Shown piece after piece: positions 1 to 7,723 of a stretch of 64,000 nt of DNA. The first letter of the stretch is position 1; each line of letters opens with the position of its first letter. The DNA comes from an uncultured Alkaliphilus sp. (lineage in GTDB: Bacteria > Bacillota > Clostridia > Peptostreptococcales > Natronincolaceae), in NCBI GenBank assembly GCA_938074565.1, contig CALJEQ010000009.1:17457-81456 (forward strand). Reading direction: 5' to 3'. Both the position numbers and the translations under genes were made by a program. The notes below the pieces were generated by a model. It saw only the letters and a program-made list of their open reading frames with translations, was not told the origin of the DNA and did no database searches.

Positions 1-2
1 TC

Positions 3-308
3 TATACTGACGTATGGGTATCAATGGGTGAAGAAGATCAATTTGAAGATAGAATCAAAATGTTACTACCTTATCAAGTAAATATGGACATGATTAAAAA
101 GACAGGAAATCCAGATGTAATCTTTATGCATTGTTTACCTGCATTCCATGACTTAGAAACTAAAGTGGGTAGAGAAATCCATGAAAAATTTGGTTTAAAA
201 GAAATGGAAGTAACTGACGAAGTATTTAGAAGTAAGCATTCAGTTGTTTTCGATGAAGCAGAAAACAGAATGCATACAATTAAAGCAGTAATGGTGGCTA
301 CAGTATAA
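3..308 (+). CDS. Ornithine carbamoyltransferase, C-terminal part (5' end outside window)
   Basis: This is the last ~101 codons of an ornithine carbamoyltransferase; the reading frame is already open at base 3, so the first ATG at 24 is internal. The enzyme interconverts carbamoyl phosphate plus ornithine with citrulline. Visible signatures are DVWVSMGEE near the window start and the HCLPAFHD loop, whose His-Cys-Leu-Pro motif binds ornithine in this family. The carbamate kinase gene 210 bp downstream argues for the catabolic arginine deiminase role (arcB) rather than biosynthesis (argF), but the upstream neighbours needed to settle this are not in view. Confidence 0.95.
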   Translation, partial: YTDVWVSMGEEDQFEDRIKMLLPYQVNMDMIKKTGNPDVIFMHCLPAFHDLETKVGREIHEKFGLKEMEVTDEVFRSKHSVVFDEAENRMHTIKAVMVATV

Positions 309-357
309 TAGATTAGTTAGTTATTATAGTTAGCAAGCAAAGTTTATATAGCTTAAG

Positions 358-418
358 GATATGGAAGAAACCTATAATTCATTTTAATGTATAAGTATGG
401 CAACTTCCATGTCTTTTT
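358..418 (+). terminator. Probable terminator after ornithine carbamoyltransferase
   Basis: Ten-base arms at 358-367 and 404-413 (GATATGGAAG against CTTCCATGTC, one G-U pair) enclose a 36-base loop and are followed by TTTTTG. The long loop makes it weaker than a classical hairpin, so carbamate kinase may be partly co-transcribed. Confidence 0.5.
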
Positions 419-518
419 GTTATGCAACAATTTACATATAATCGATAAAAGGTGTAGTGAATGTACGATTACAGACAAAATTAATTATAAATGATAACCC
501 ACAAAGGAGCGATGAAGC

Positions 519-1481
519 ATGGTAGTTCAGCAAAAAAGTAGAATAGTATTGGCATTAGGTGGTAATGCTTTACAAGCTGATCCAAAGGATATTAGTGCAG
601 AAGCACAAATGAAAACATCAATGGAAACTTCAAAATCTATTGTAGATTTAATTGAAGCTGGTCATGAGTTAATTTTAGCCCACGGCAATGGTCCACAAGT
701 AGGACAAATCGTTGCAACTTACGAATCAGCTAACTTGGTAAATAATGCATTACCAGTAATGCCTTTTCCAGAATGTGGAGCAATGAGTCAAGGTTACATC
801 GGTTATCACTTACAACAAGCCATTAGAGAAGAGTTAGTTAATAGAAATATTGATAAATCAGTTGCAACAATAATTACGCAAGTAGTAGTGGATGAAAAGG
901 ACGAAGCCTTTAAAAATCCAACAAAACCAGTGGGTTCTTTCTTTACAGAAGAAGAAGCACAAAAATTAATAGAAGAAAAAGGCTATACAATGAAAGAAGA
1001 TTCTGGAAGAGGTTGGAGAAGGGTTGTTGCATCACCTGTTCCAGTGGATGTAGTAGAAGCACCAATTGTAAAAACATTAGTTGATGCAGGTCATGTGGTT
1101 ATTACAGTTGGTGGTGGTGGTGTACCCGTTATTAATAGAGATGGTGTATTGGTGGGGACACCAGCAGTTATCGATAAAGACTTTGCATCAGGTAAAATAG
1201 CAGAAATATTAAATGCAGATTTCTTAGTTATTTTAACTGCTGTAGAAAAGGTTTCTATTAACTTTAATACACCACAACAAAAAGATTTATCAGAAGTTAC
1301 AATTTCAGAGTTAAAAAGATATATTGAAGAAGGTCACTTTGCACCAGGTTCAATGTTGCCTAAAGTAAAGGCAGCAATGAAGTTTGTTCAGTCTAAACCA
1401 GGTAGAAGAGCATTAATTACGTCTCTTGAAAAGGCAAAAGAAGGACTTGCAGGACAAACTGGAACAGTAATAGTTGGATAA
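519..1481 (+). CDS. arcC: Carbamate kinase
   Basis: Carbamate kinase makes ATP from carbamoyl phosphate and ADP in the last step of the arginine deiminase pathway, in the cytoplasm. The 320 residues match the usual family length (~310). Signatures of the amino-acid kinase fold are ALGGNALQ (12-19), HGNGPQVG (55-62) and the glycine loop GGGGVPV (198-204). The ATG at 519 has an AAAGGAG ribosome site 9 bases upstream. It lies just after ornithine carbamoyltransferase, the usual arc order, and a hairpin terminator follows its stop. Confidence 0.97.
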   Translation: MVVQQKSRIVLALGGNALQADPKDISAEAQMKTSMETSKSIVDLIEAGHELILAHGNGPQVGQIVATYESANLVNNALPVMPFPECGAMSQGYIGYHLQQAIREELVNRNIDKSVATIITQVVVDEKDEAFKNPTKPVGSFFTEEEAQKLIEEKGYTMKEDSGRGWRRVVASPVPVDVVEAPIVKTLVDAGHVVITVGGGGVPVINRDGVLVGTPAVIDKDFASGKIAEILNADFLVILTAVEKVSINFNTPQQKDLSEVTISELKRYIEEGHFAPGSMLPKVKAAMKFVQSKPGRRALITSLEKAKEGLAGQTGTVIVG

Positions 1482-1498
1482 TAAAATAGGTATACAAT

Positions 1499-1530
1499 AA
1501 AGGGCAGAAAATTTTCTGTCCTTTTTTTTC
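1499..1530 (+). terminator. Rho-independent terminator after arcC
   Basis: An AGGGCAGAAAA / TTTTCTGTCCT inverted repeat with one G-U pair runs directly into eight T residues. Confidence 0.85.
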
Positions 1531-1572
1531 TTAGGTTCAATTCGACCAAATATTTGTAAAATTAACATATAA

Positions 1573-1601
1573 TTGACAAATATAGTATAAAACGTTATAA
1601 T
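1573..1601 (+). promoter_or_regulatory. Consensus sigma-A promoter for the secreted-protein gene at 1729
   Basis: TTGACA at 1573-1578 and TATAAT at 1596-1601 are separated by exactly 17 bases, a perfect vegetative consensus. Transcription would start near 1608, giving a leader of about 120 bases before the ATG at 1729. The leader holds short G-rich and pyrimidine-rich segments, but I could not fit it to a known riboswitch. Confidence 0.85.
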
Positions 1602-1728
1602 GTTTTGGTAAATTTTTTTTAATATAATAATAGTTTATCCTATCGTCTAATGCTTTTCTAGATTTAATAGATGGTAGACCTTCTTGTAGGGGAGTGGGGA
1701 CTAATAAAAAAATTGGGGGTATCAAATT

Positions 1729-2346
1729 ATGTCTAAAACGTTTAAATATCAATTGTTGTCTTTATTGTTAATTATTTGCATTTTTTCAACATCTAGTTTA
1801 CTTGTATTTGCAAATGAGTATGACAATAAGCAATTTATTTACTTAACTAAAGAAGATGTATCTACTTATATAGAAGAAGCTGACAGTTCAGAATTAGTTA
1901 ATATCGATGGATTAAATGTAAAATATTATTACGGAGAGAATTACACTGTTGTGGAAGAAAAAAATGGTTATGCTTTAGTTGTTTTCAATGATGATAAGTC
2001 TAGTATATTTGTAAATGGAAGAGAAGTTGAATCTGTAGTTGTTTATGAGAAACCAATTAGTAGTTCCTCTTTCGGTACTATGTCCTCTGCTTGGACATAT
2101 TTTGGAACAAAAGCAAGGTATTACAATATTGTATCATTAGTTCCATCAGTAGTTGGCTCACTTATAGGTGGACTTGCTGGAGCTAAAGTTTCTCAACTTA
2201 TTGTGGGAACACTAGGAGGTCTACTGGTGGGGGGTATGTTTCCAGAGTACTATATAACTACATTGACACAAGAGTGGTTTAGAATTATCGATCCTTTTTT
2301 AGAACTTGTAGAATGGCGTAGTGATATATGTTTATCATGGACCTAA
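1729..2346 (+). CDS. Secreted protein with glycine-rich hydrophobic segment, function unknown
   Basis: I do not recognise this 205-residue protein. Residues 1-28 form a Sec signal peptide (Lys near the start, Leu/Ile core, VFA cleavage site). Residues ~30-110 are a soluble region rich in Val, Tyr and acidic residues. Residues 134-171 are hydrophobic and glycine-rich with repeated G-x3-G spacing (GSLIGGLAG, GTLGGLLVGG), a pattern seen in membrane-inserting helices and in some bacteriocins and toxins. The C-terminal 30 residues are aromatic and acidic and contain one Cys (201). A 70-residue two-helix membrane protein follows 57 bp later and could be a partner or immunity protein, which is inference only. 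The promoter upstream is unusually strong. Confidence 0.8.
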   Translation: MSKTFKYQLLSLLLIICIFSTSSLLVFANEYDNKQFIYLTKEDVSTYIEEADSSELVNIDGLNVKYYYGENYTVVEEKNGYALVVFNDDKSSIFVNGREVESVVVYEKPISSSSFGTMSSAWTYFGTKARYYNIVSLVPSVVGSLIGGLAGAKVSQLIVGTLGGLLVGGMFPEYYITTLTQEWFRIIDPFLELVEWRSDICLSWT

Positions 2347-2403
2347 TTCTAATAGAACACAAAATTTATGGTTTAAAATATAAAAATTAAGAGGTAAAAG
2401 ACA

Positions 2404-2616
2404 ATGAATAAGAAGAGTAGAATACTAAGAGGTATGGTTGCTGCCCTACTAACATTAGTAATTTTTATTATTTTTACATCCATTTTTGGAGCCGACCCGT
2501 TAACCTTAATAAAAGATAACTTTGTGAGTGGTACGTCAATAGAACTATATTTCCCATATATAAGTCTAATCTTATTAATTTCACTACTTGTAATTTACCA
2601 TAAAGTAAAAAAATAG
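2404..2616 (+). CDS. Small two-helix membrane protein
   Basis: No recognised family. The 70-residue protein has a basic N-terminus (NKKSRILR), a first hydrophobic helix at about 11-29, a short polar outside or loop region with GADPLTLIKDNF, a second helix at about 47-65, and a Lys-rich tail, so both ends are predicted in the cytoplasm. The start has an AGAGG-type ribosome site. It follows the secreted glycine-rich protein closely and is probably co-transcribed. Size and topology are compatible with an immunity or accessory protein, but nothing in the sequence proves that role. Confidence 0.7.
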   Translation: MNKKSRILRGMVAALLTLVIFIIFTSIFGADPLTLIKDNFVSGTSIELYFPYISLILLISLLVIYHKVKK

Positions 2617-3074
2617 ATTATTTTGAGACTTCACGAAATTCAATATGATAAAACTCATTACTTTATTATATTGCTCGCAATAGGTATAAATTTATTGGCA
2701 CTAAGTTTCATATTGTTTTTCTATAATCTAGAATACAATAATAAATTTAGCAAGAAATTAAATTATAAATGATACTGTCTCAAATTGATTTATCAAAACT
2801 AAATAAACCCTAAAAAATTAGTTTTGAGTATTTGTTAGCACTTAATTATAACTTAAAGAATAATCAAAAGTTAAGGATCAAACTTTGTATTGTACAGGGG
2901 TTGATTCTTTTTGTTTTGTCCTATAATAGGGTAAAGGGCATCTGATAAGGGCTAAAAATATAAATACACAAAATTAATAATTAAATTTACAATGACTAAT
3001 TTGTACAAAAGATAGTTTTGTTAAATTACATGTGACTTTCAAATTTAAAAATTATTAATTTTTATTAAGTGTTA
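2617..3074. other. Gene-poor interval before the HTH-TPR regulator
   Basis: No convincing gene. A short hydrophobic reading frame around 2660-2772 reads as a plausible helix, but it has no usable start and looks frameshifted. A weak hairpin (AAGGATCAA at 2873-2881 against TTGATTCTT at 2901-2909, followed by TTTTG) may end transcription from the upstream pair. Confidence 0.5.
2873..2914 (+). terminator. Possible terminator upstream of the regulator
   Basis: A nine-base stem with one G-U pair and a 19-base loop is followed by TTTTTG. Confidence 0.45.
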
Positions 3075-3101
3075 TTAACTACAACATTGAATGTTAGTTA
3101 A
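3075..3101. promoter_or_regulatory. Large dyad operator over the regulator's -35 box
   Basis: TTAACTA-CA-ACATT-G-AATGT-TAGTTAA: twelve complementary bases on each side of a central G at 3089, interrupted only by a two-base CA on the left. The dyad centre lies inside the -35 hexamer of the promoter for the HTH-TPR gene, the expected place for an autoregulatory or peptide-switched operator. Assignment to this regulator is inference. Confidence 0.65.
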
Positions 3102-3115
3102 ATTTGATATATAAT
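3087..3115 (+). promoter_or_regulatory. Sigma-A promoter of the HTH-TPR/propeptide operon
   Basis: TTGAAT (3087-3092), 17-base spacer, TATAAT (3110-3115). The -35 box is embedded in the 3075-3101 dyad. The predicted start point is near 3122, about 108 bases ahead of the ATG at 3230. Confidence 0.75.
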
Positions 3116-3229
3116 TATTAATAAGAAGAAGTACTATGTTAAAGCTTAATAATAAATAGACAATATAGCATATTATTAAATTCAGCTGTTTACGTGTAAT
3201 AATTCTAATAGAAAGGGGCAGGAAACTTA

Positions 3230-4570
3230 ATGGAAGGACTAACACCAGGGGAGAAAATAAAAAAACTACGATTGGATTTGGGTTTAAAACAAGATGACCT
3301 TACTAATGAAGAAGTTTCAAAATGCTTAATAAGTATGATAGAAAGAAACAAAAGAGGGCTAACATGGAGTGTTGCTAAAATAGTTGCAGATAGTTTTAAT
3401 CAATATTATAAAAGTATGAATAAAGAAATTACTCCCGAATTTTTAATGGAGACAGAAATAGAACGGGTTAAAAAAGAATTTAACGAAGAAGTACAGTATA
3501 TACAAACTTTATTAAAAGCTGGGAAGATTGATACAAAACTAATGACACCTATTTTTGACAAACTTTTAGGTTTAGTGAACCAATGGAAATTGAGAAAAGA
3601 AAAGGCAGAGGTGCTTTTATTAAGGGGAGAGTTTTATTACTCAACTTATCAATACAATAATTCCATAAAAGATCTTACGGAAGCTCTAGAATACTATATA
3701 GAAGAAAAAAACTATTACCTAGTTGCATACATATATAACTATATGGGGGGTAACTATCAGTTGTTAATGTCTATAGACCAAGCAATAAATTATTACACTA
3801 AGGCATATGATATTACACTGGAACATAACACTGATAATAAGGAAAGGATTAGATTGCAAACAACAAAAAACCTTGTTGTTTGTTTTAGAAAAATGAAAAG
3901 GTATGATATAGCCATACAATATATAAATGGTTTTAAAGATGCCAAATGGAAGGATCTAATCCTTTATCAGAGGTTTAATTCAGAAATAATGCTACTGGAG
4001 GCAAATACTTATAGAGATATGACTAATTATGTAAGGGCAGAACAGGTATATAAGAAGCTTTTGGAAATAAAGGACGAGTTGGATAAAGATGTTTTATTTT
4101 TGACTTATGATAATTATGCAATCTTATTACTTGAAATGGGAAAAGTGGATAGTGCTGTAAAAAAAGTTAGCAAAGCATATGAGTTAATGGATAAGGTATT
4201 ACCATATTTTAGACTGGGGTTAATATTTACAAAAAGTAAGTGTCATATTAAGTCTGGAAGGTTAAGTAAGCTATTTGAAACGCTAAAAGAGGGGATAGAC
4301 CTTGCAGAAGAAGTTAATAATATAGAAATGTTTATTAATTTTAATTTTGCCTATGCACAAATGTATATCTCATTAAAAAATTATGAAAATGCTTTAAAAC
4401 ATATAAAAACTGTGGAAAAATATGTTATACAAAATAATATAAAGACCAAAGAATATGATTTGAATATTTTCTTGGCAGAAGTTTATTATAAGGCAGGAGA
4501 AACAGACAAAGGGCTAGAATATATGTTGAAAAATAGAAAAGATTATTTTGACTTGCAAAATTTAAAATAA
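3230..4570 (+). CDS. HTH-TPR transcriptional regulator, RRNPP type (peptide-responsive)
   Basis: 446 residues: an XRE-type helix-turn-helix at about 5-62 (EKIKKLRLDLGLKQDDL with recognition region CLISMIERNKRG), then a long all-helical region (~110-440) of tetratricopeptide repeats, with YNNSIKDLTEALEYY and DQAINYYTKAYDI as clear repeat units. This architecture defines RRNPP receptors (Rap, Rgg, NprR, PlcR, PrgX), which bind re-imported signal peptides. The next gene, 15 bp downstream, encodes a 55-residue exported propeptide, as expected for such a pair. The promoter carries a dyad over its -35 box, suggesting autoregulation. A paralogue lies at 16861-18168. The ligand is inferred, not shown. 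Confidence 0.9.
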   Translation: MEGLTPGEKIKKLRLDLGLKQDDLTNEEVSKCLISMIERNKRGLTWSVAKIVADSFNQYYKSMNKEITPEFLMETEIERVKKEFNEEVQYIQTLLKAGKIDTKLMTPIFDKLLGLVNQWKLRKEKAEVLLLRGEFYYSTYQYNNSIKDLTEALEYYIEEKNYYLVAYIYNYMGGNYQLLMSIDQAINYYTKAYDITLEHNTDNKERIRLQTTKNLVVCFRKMKRYDIAIQYINGFKDAKWKDLILYQRFNSEIMLLEANTYRDMTNYVRAEQVYKKLLEIKDELDKDVLFLTYDNYAILLLEMGKVDSAVKKVSKAYELMDKVLPYFRLGLIFTKSKCHIKSGRLSKLFETLKEGIDLAEEVNNIEMFINFNFAYAQMYISLKNYENALKHIKTVEKYVIQNNIKTKEYDLNIFLAEVYYKAGETDKGLEYMLKNRKDYFDLQNLK

Positions 4571-4585
4571 AAGGAGGTTTTAAAA

Positions 4586-4753
4586 ATGAAAAAGATTAAA
4601 AGCGTATTGGTATCTTTATTAATCTGTTCTCTTGTTTTCGTAAATAGTAGTGGTGTAATAACTAAATATAGCAACTTAAATAATATAGAAAACAAAACAG
4701 TTTTAGGTTATAACTTTATATTACTAAATGACCCTCCCCCTAGTATAGGATAG
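4586..4753 (+). CDS. Candidate signal-peptide precursor (55 residues) for the adjacent HTH-TPR regulator
   Basis: A short gene with a very strong AAGGAGG ribosome site 8 bases before its ATG, 15 bp after the regulator's stop. The product starts MKKIKSVLVSLLICSLVF, a typical Sec signal sequence, continues with a polar middle (NLNNIENKTV) and ends in LLNDPPPSIG. This is the organisation of Phr/PapR/NprX-type propeptides, in which a C-terminal oligopeptide is released outside and re-imported by an oligopeptide permease. The Pro-rich last 7-8 residues are the best guess for the mature signal. Processing and ligand identity are inference; start, frame and context are seen directly. Confidence 0.8.
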   Translation: MKKIKSVLVSLLICSLVFVNSSGVITKYSNLNNIENKTVLGYNFILLNDPPPSIG

Positions 4754-5211
4754 GTTTTAATAAAACTTAATCAAGCGTATATACATAATAACACTAAGCA
4801 CAAAAGTAGAACAAAAGCGTAGTTTAACTAAATATAATCTTTCTAATAAAGAACATGAAGGTTTAAAAATTTTATTTAAACATATTGTTCTTTTTTAGTG
4901 GAAAAAGACTAAAACAGATAAGTTTAAAATTTTAAAAATATATAAAATTAATTATTTTTAAAAAACATGGAACTTTTGTACCACATTGACAGTCTAATGT
5001 TAATAAAGAAAAAAATTAGGGTATATGTGAATAAAGTGTTATTATTAAATGGGTAGAAATGTTTATTTTTATTTTAGTGTTAGATAATGTATAATAAAAA
5101 TAAAAATATAATTTTCCGTTTTTACAATTATATTACAACTTTTAAAGTTTAGTATGAATGTAAAAGTCGGTGAATATATACAATATGGAAACATAATGAA
5201 GGGGTGGTTAA
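4754..5211. other. Intergenic region between propeptide gene and SLH protein gene
   Basis: No gene seen. It holds a terminator hairpin at 4848-4896 and a long AT-rich stretch. A TTGACA at 4986-4991 has no good -10 partner. TGTATAAT near 5088-5095 and an inverted repeat ACTTTTA/TAAAAGT (5138-5144, 5161-5167) just before the next gene are weak regulatory candidates. Confidence 0.5.
4848..4896 (+). terminator. Terminator of the regulator/propeptide operon
   Basis: The arms AAAGAACA and TGTTCTTT plus inner arms GTTTAAA and TTTAAAC form an interrupted hairpin ending in six T residues. Confidence 0.7.
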
Positions 5212-7524
5212 ATGAAATTTAAAAGACTATGTAGTGGTGTATTGGTGGCAGGTCTATTATTAACCAATACAGCAGGTTTCGCTTCACAAGAGGCTACTGT
5301 AACTGAATCTTTACCTATGGAAAAAATGCAATCTTTAGAGAGTAAACACACGCAAGCAGAAGCAGAAAGAATAATGAAACAATATGTTAAGTCATTCTTT
5401 AACTTTGATCTAGACCAAAGCAGTGAAAATATGAATACTTTTATTGAATTTAGAGATGATTGGTATTCAAAAAAAGGTATTTGGCAGTTAAACTATAACC
5501 AGCATAATAATGAAAAGTATGTATACGTTAACGTTACAATTGATGACAAAACAGGTAACTTGCTTTCAATAAGAAAGCATGAAGGCAATACTAAAGAAAA
5601 TACAAATATATCTCAATATACTTTTGCTGAAGCTAAAAAAGTTGCTTCAAATTTTATTAATAACAGATTAAACCCACAACTAATAAAACAATTATCAAGT
5701 GAACCAAAGCAACAATCTAATTATTATCATCCTTATGAATATAATAGAGGAATGGGCTTACATGCCAGAGAATATTTTGTGTTCTTTGAAAGAGAGCATG
5801 ATGGTATTCCTTTTATGAATGATGGAGTACATATAGGTGTTAATAGTGCCACAGGAGAAGTTGTTTCCTATGAATACCGTTGGACAGAAGAAGAACTACC
5901 TAAACGTAACGGAGTGGTTGGAGAAGAAAAAGCAAGAGACGTATTTAAAGAGTCAGTAGAGTTAGAATTAGGGTATATTCCAGTAACTGACTTTGGATAT
6001 TATGGTTCGCCTATTAAAGACGTAAAATTAGTATATTATCCAAGTTATACATCAGGTCATTTAGTGGATGCTAACACAGGTGAATTAATAAACCAACATT
6101 CAACTAATAGAGACAGTACAAAGAAAATAGATGTATCACCACAAGAGAAAAAACAATTTAGTAGCTTAGAAAAGGTAAAAGTAGTTAGAAAAAATGAAAT
6201 GTCAAAAGAAGAAGCCCTTAAAATGGCTACAAGTATTTTAAAAAGTCTTTATGGTGAAGTGAAAATAGAGTCATCCAGTTATTATTCAAACAAAGGCATG
6301 AACAATGAAAAAAATTGGAACATACAATTTAATATAGGTAATGACCGACATGCTTATGGAAGTATTAATATTAATGCCATGACGGAAGAAGTAGTTAATC
6401 TGTACTACCATAATTGGTATAAAAAAGAAATGGCAATGGCAGAAGGCGACTTTACTCCTGTACTAGAATGGGAAGAAGCATATAAAAAATCAATTGAAAT
6501 TATAAAAGAACTTTACCCTGATAAGTTGAAGGACGTTAGGACAGAACAAACATACTACAATAACTTTTATGAAATAAATGGTGAAAAGTATAATAATCCT
6601 GAATATCACTTTAACTTTAGCAGAGAAGCCCACGGAATCATTTTTAACCATAACAATATTTCTGTGGCCTTCGATAACACAACGGGGCTACTTCAAAGTC
6701 TATATTATAGATGGGATGATATTACCCTTCCAAAACCAGAGGGTACAATTGCAAAAGAAAAAGCACTAGATATTTATGTGGAGCAAACAAAAACAGAACT
6801 AGCTTATGGTTCAATTCAACCAAAGGAAGAAAAAGCTACACCTGAATTAAAGTTAGTTTATAGAAACTTACCAAAAGGAGAGTTTTTATTTCATACTATT
6901 GATGCAAAAACAGGTAAGTTTTTAGATTATAGAGGTATGGAAGTAAAAGAAGAAAAACAAAAAGCAGATTCTACTGCAAAATTATTAGAAGGACATTGGG
7001 CTGAAAGAGAATTAACCATTATGTATGATAATGGAGTAGTAGATTTACAAAACTTTAATTTAGCAGAAGAAGTTCCTAAAAAAGAGATTATTAGAATGAT
7101 GGTTAGGGCAATGGGTTCCGGTTATTACCACATGAGTGGAGAAACTAAATTAATGTTTACAGACATTAATGAAGATAATCCTTACTATGAGGACATAAAA
7201 ACAGCAGTAAGAATGGGTATAATAAAAAATGAAGCGGTTGCATTTGATGGAGACAGCCATATTTCTAGAGAAGAAATGGCAGTTATGTTAGTTAAATTAG
7301 CAGGACTTGAAAAACTTGCTAATATTAAAGGCATACATACATTACCAGTGGCTGATATTGACGAAATTAACCCAGAATATTTAGGTCATACTGCTTTAGC
7401 TTATGGGTTAGATGTAATTAAAGGAGACGGCGAAAATTATAAGCCTAAAGAAAGAGTTACTTTTGTTCAGGCAGCAGTATCTATTTATAGAGGGTTTAAG
7501 AACATGTTTAATATTTTTAGATAA
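5212..7524 (+). CDS. Cell-surface YcdB/YcdC-domain protein with S-layer homology anchor
   Basis: 770 residues with a Sec signal peptide (1-24, cleavage near GFA-SQ). Two related halves follow (~45-310 and ~330-590), each with YcdB/YcdC (PepSY-like) units recognisable by phrases such as TGEVVSYEYRWTEEELP and TGLLQSLYYRWDDITLP. The C-terminus (~600-770) carries three S-layer homology repeats (HWAERELTIMYDNGVVD; FTDINEDNPYYEDI; LPVADIDEINPEYLGHTALA), so the protein should be held on secondary cell-wall polymer outside the cell. PepSY-like domains are often protease-inhibitory or found in propeptides; no catalytic motif is visible. It is monocistronic, with a terminator following. It sits next to the peptide-signalling cassette but has its own leader. 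Confidence 0.85.
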   Translation: MKFKRLCSGVLVAGLLLTNTAGFASQEATVTESLPMEKMQSLESKHTQAEAERIMKQYVKSFFNFDLDQSSENMNTFIEFRDDWYSKKGIWQLNYNQHNNEKYVYVNVTIDDKTGNLLSIRKHEGNTKENTNISQYTFAEAKKVASNFINNRLNPQLIKQLSSEPKQQSNYYHPYEYNRGMGLHAREYFVFFEREHDGIPFMNDGVHIGVNSATGEVVSYEYRWTEEELPKRNGVVGEEKARDVFKESVELELGYIPVTDFGYYGSPIKDVKLVYYPSYTSGHLVDANTGELINQHSTNRDSTKKIDVSPQEKKQFSSLEKVKVVRKNEMSKEEALKMATSILKSLYGEVKIESSSYYSNKGMNNEKNWNIQFNIGNDRHAYGSININAMTEEVVNLYYHNWYKKEMAMAEGDFTPVLEWEEAYKKSIEIIKELYPDKLKDVRTEQTYYNNFYEINGEKYNNPEYHFNFSREAHGIIFNHNNISVAFDNTTGLLQSLYYRWDDITLPKPEGTIAKEKALDIYVEQTKTELAYGSIQPKEEKATPELKLVYRNLPKGEFLFHTIDAKTGKFLDYRGMEVKEEKQKADSTAKLLEGHWAERELTIMYDNGVVDLQNFNLAEEVPKKEIIRMMVRAMGSGYYHMSGETKLMFTDINEDNPYYEDIKTAVRMGIIKNEAVAFDGDSHISREEMAVMLVKLAGLEKLANIKGIHTLPVADIDEINPEYLGHTALAYGLDVIKGDGENYKPKERVTFVQAAVSIYRGFKNMFNIFR

Positions 7525-7550
7525 AATAACAACTACAAAATAATACCTAC

Positions 7551-7590
7551 AAAAGAAGTGAAAATATTTTATTTTTCACTTCTTTTTTTT
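7551..7590 (+). terminator. Terminator after SLH protein gene
   Basis: AAAAGAAGTGAAAA and TTTTTCACTTC arms are followed by a run of T residues. Confidence 0.85.
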
Positions 7591-7723
7591 ATTTAATGCA
7601 CATATAAATATATAGAATTTATACTGGACGAACTGACCTTTTTATAAACTTTTATAACATAATTTAACAGGAGCTAAATATTATTATAATAAGACTTTTT
7701 ATATTGTGGGAGGAGGAAAATAA

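Noticed and set aside
2660..2772. Hydrophobic reading frame that could be a ~35-residue membrane peptide
   Set aside because: The natural ATG is in a different frame from the helix, there is no ribosome site, and a one-base shift would be needed; at most a degenerate gene.
6578..6769. Second-frame ORF within the SLH protein gene
   Set aside because: Entirely inside a well-supported gene with no independent start signal.
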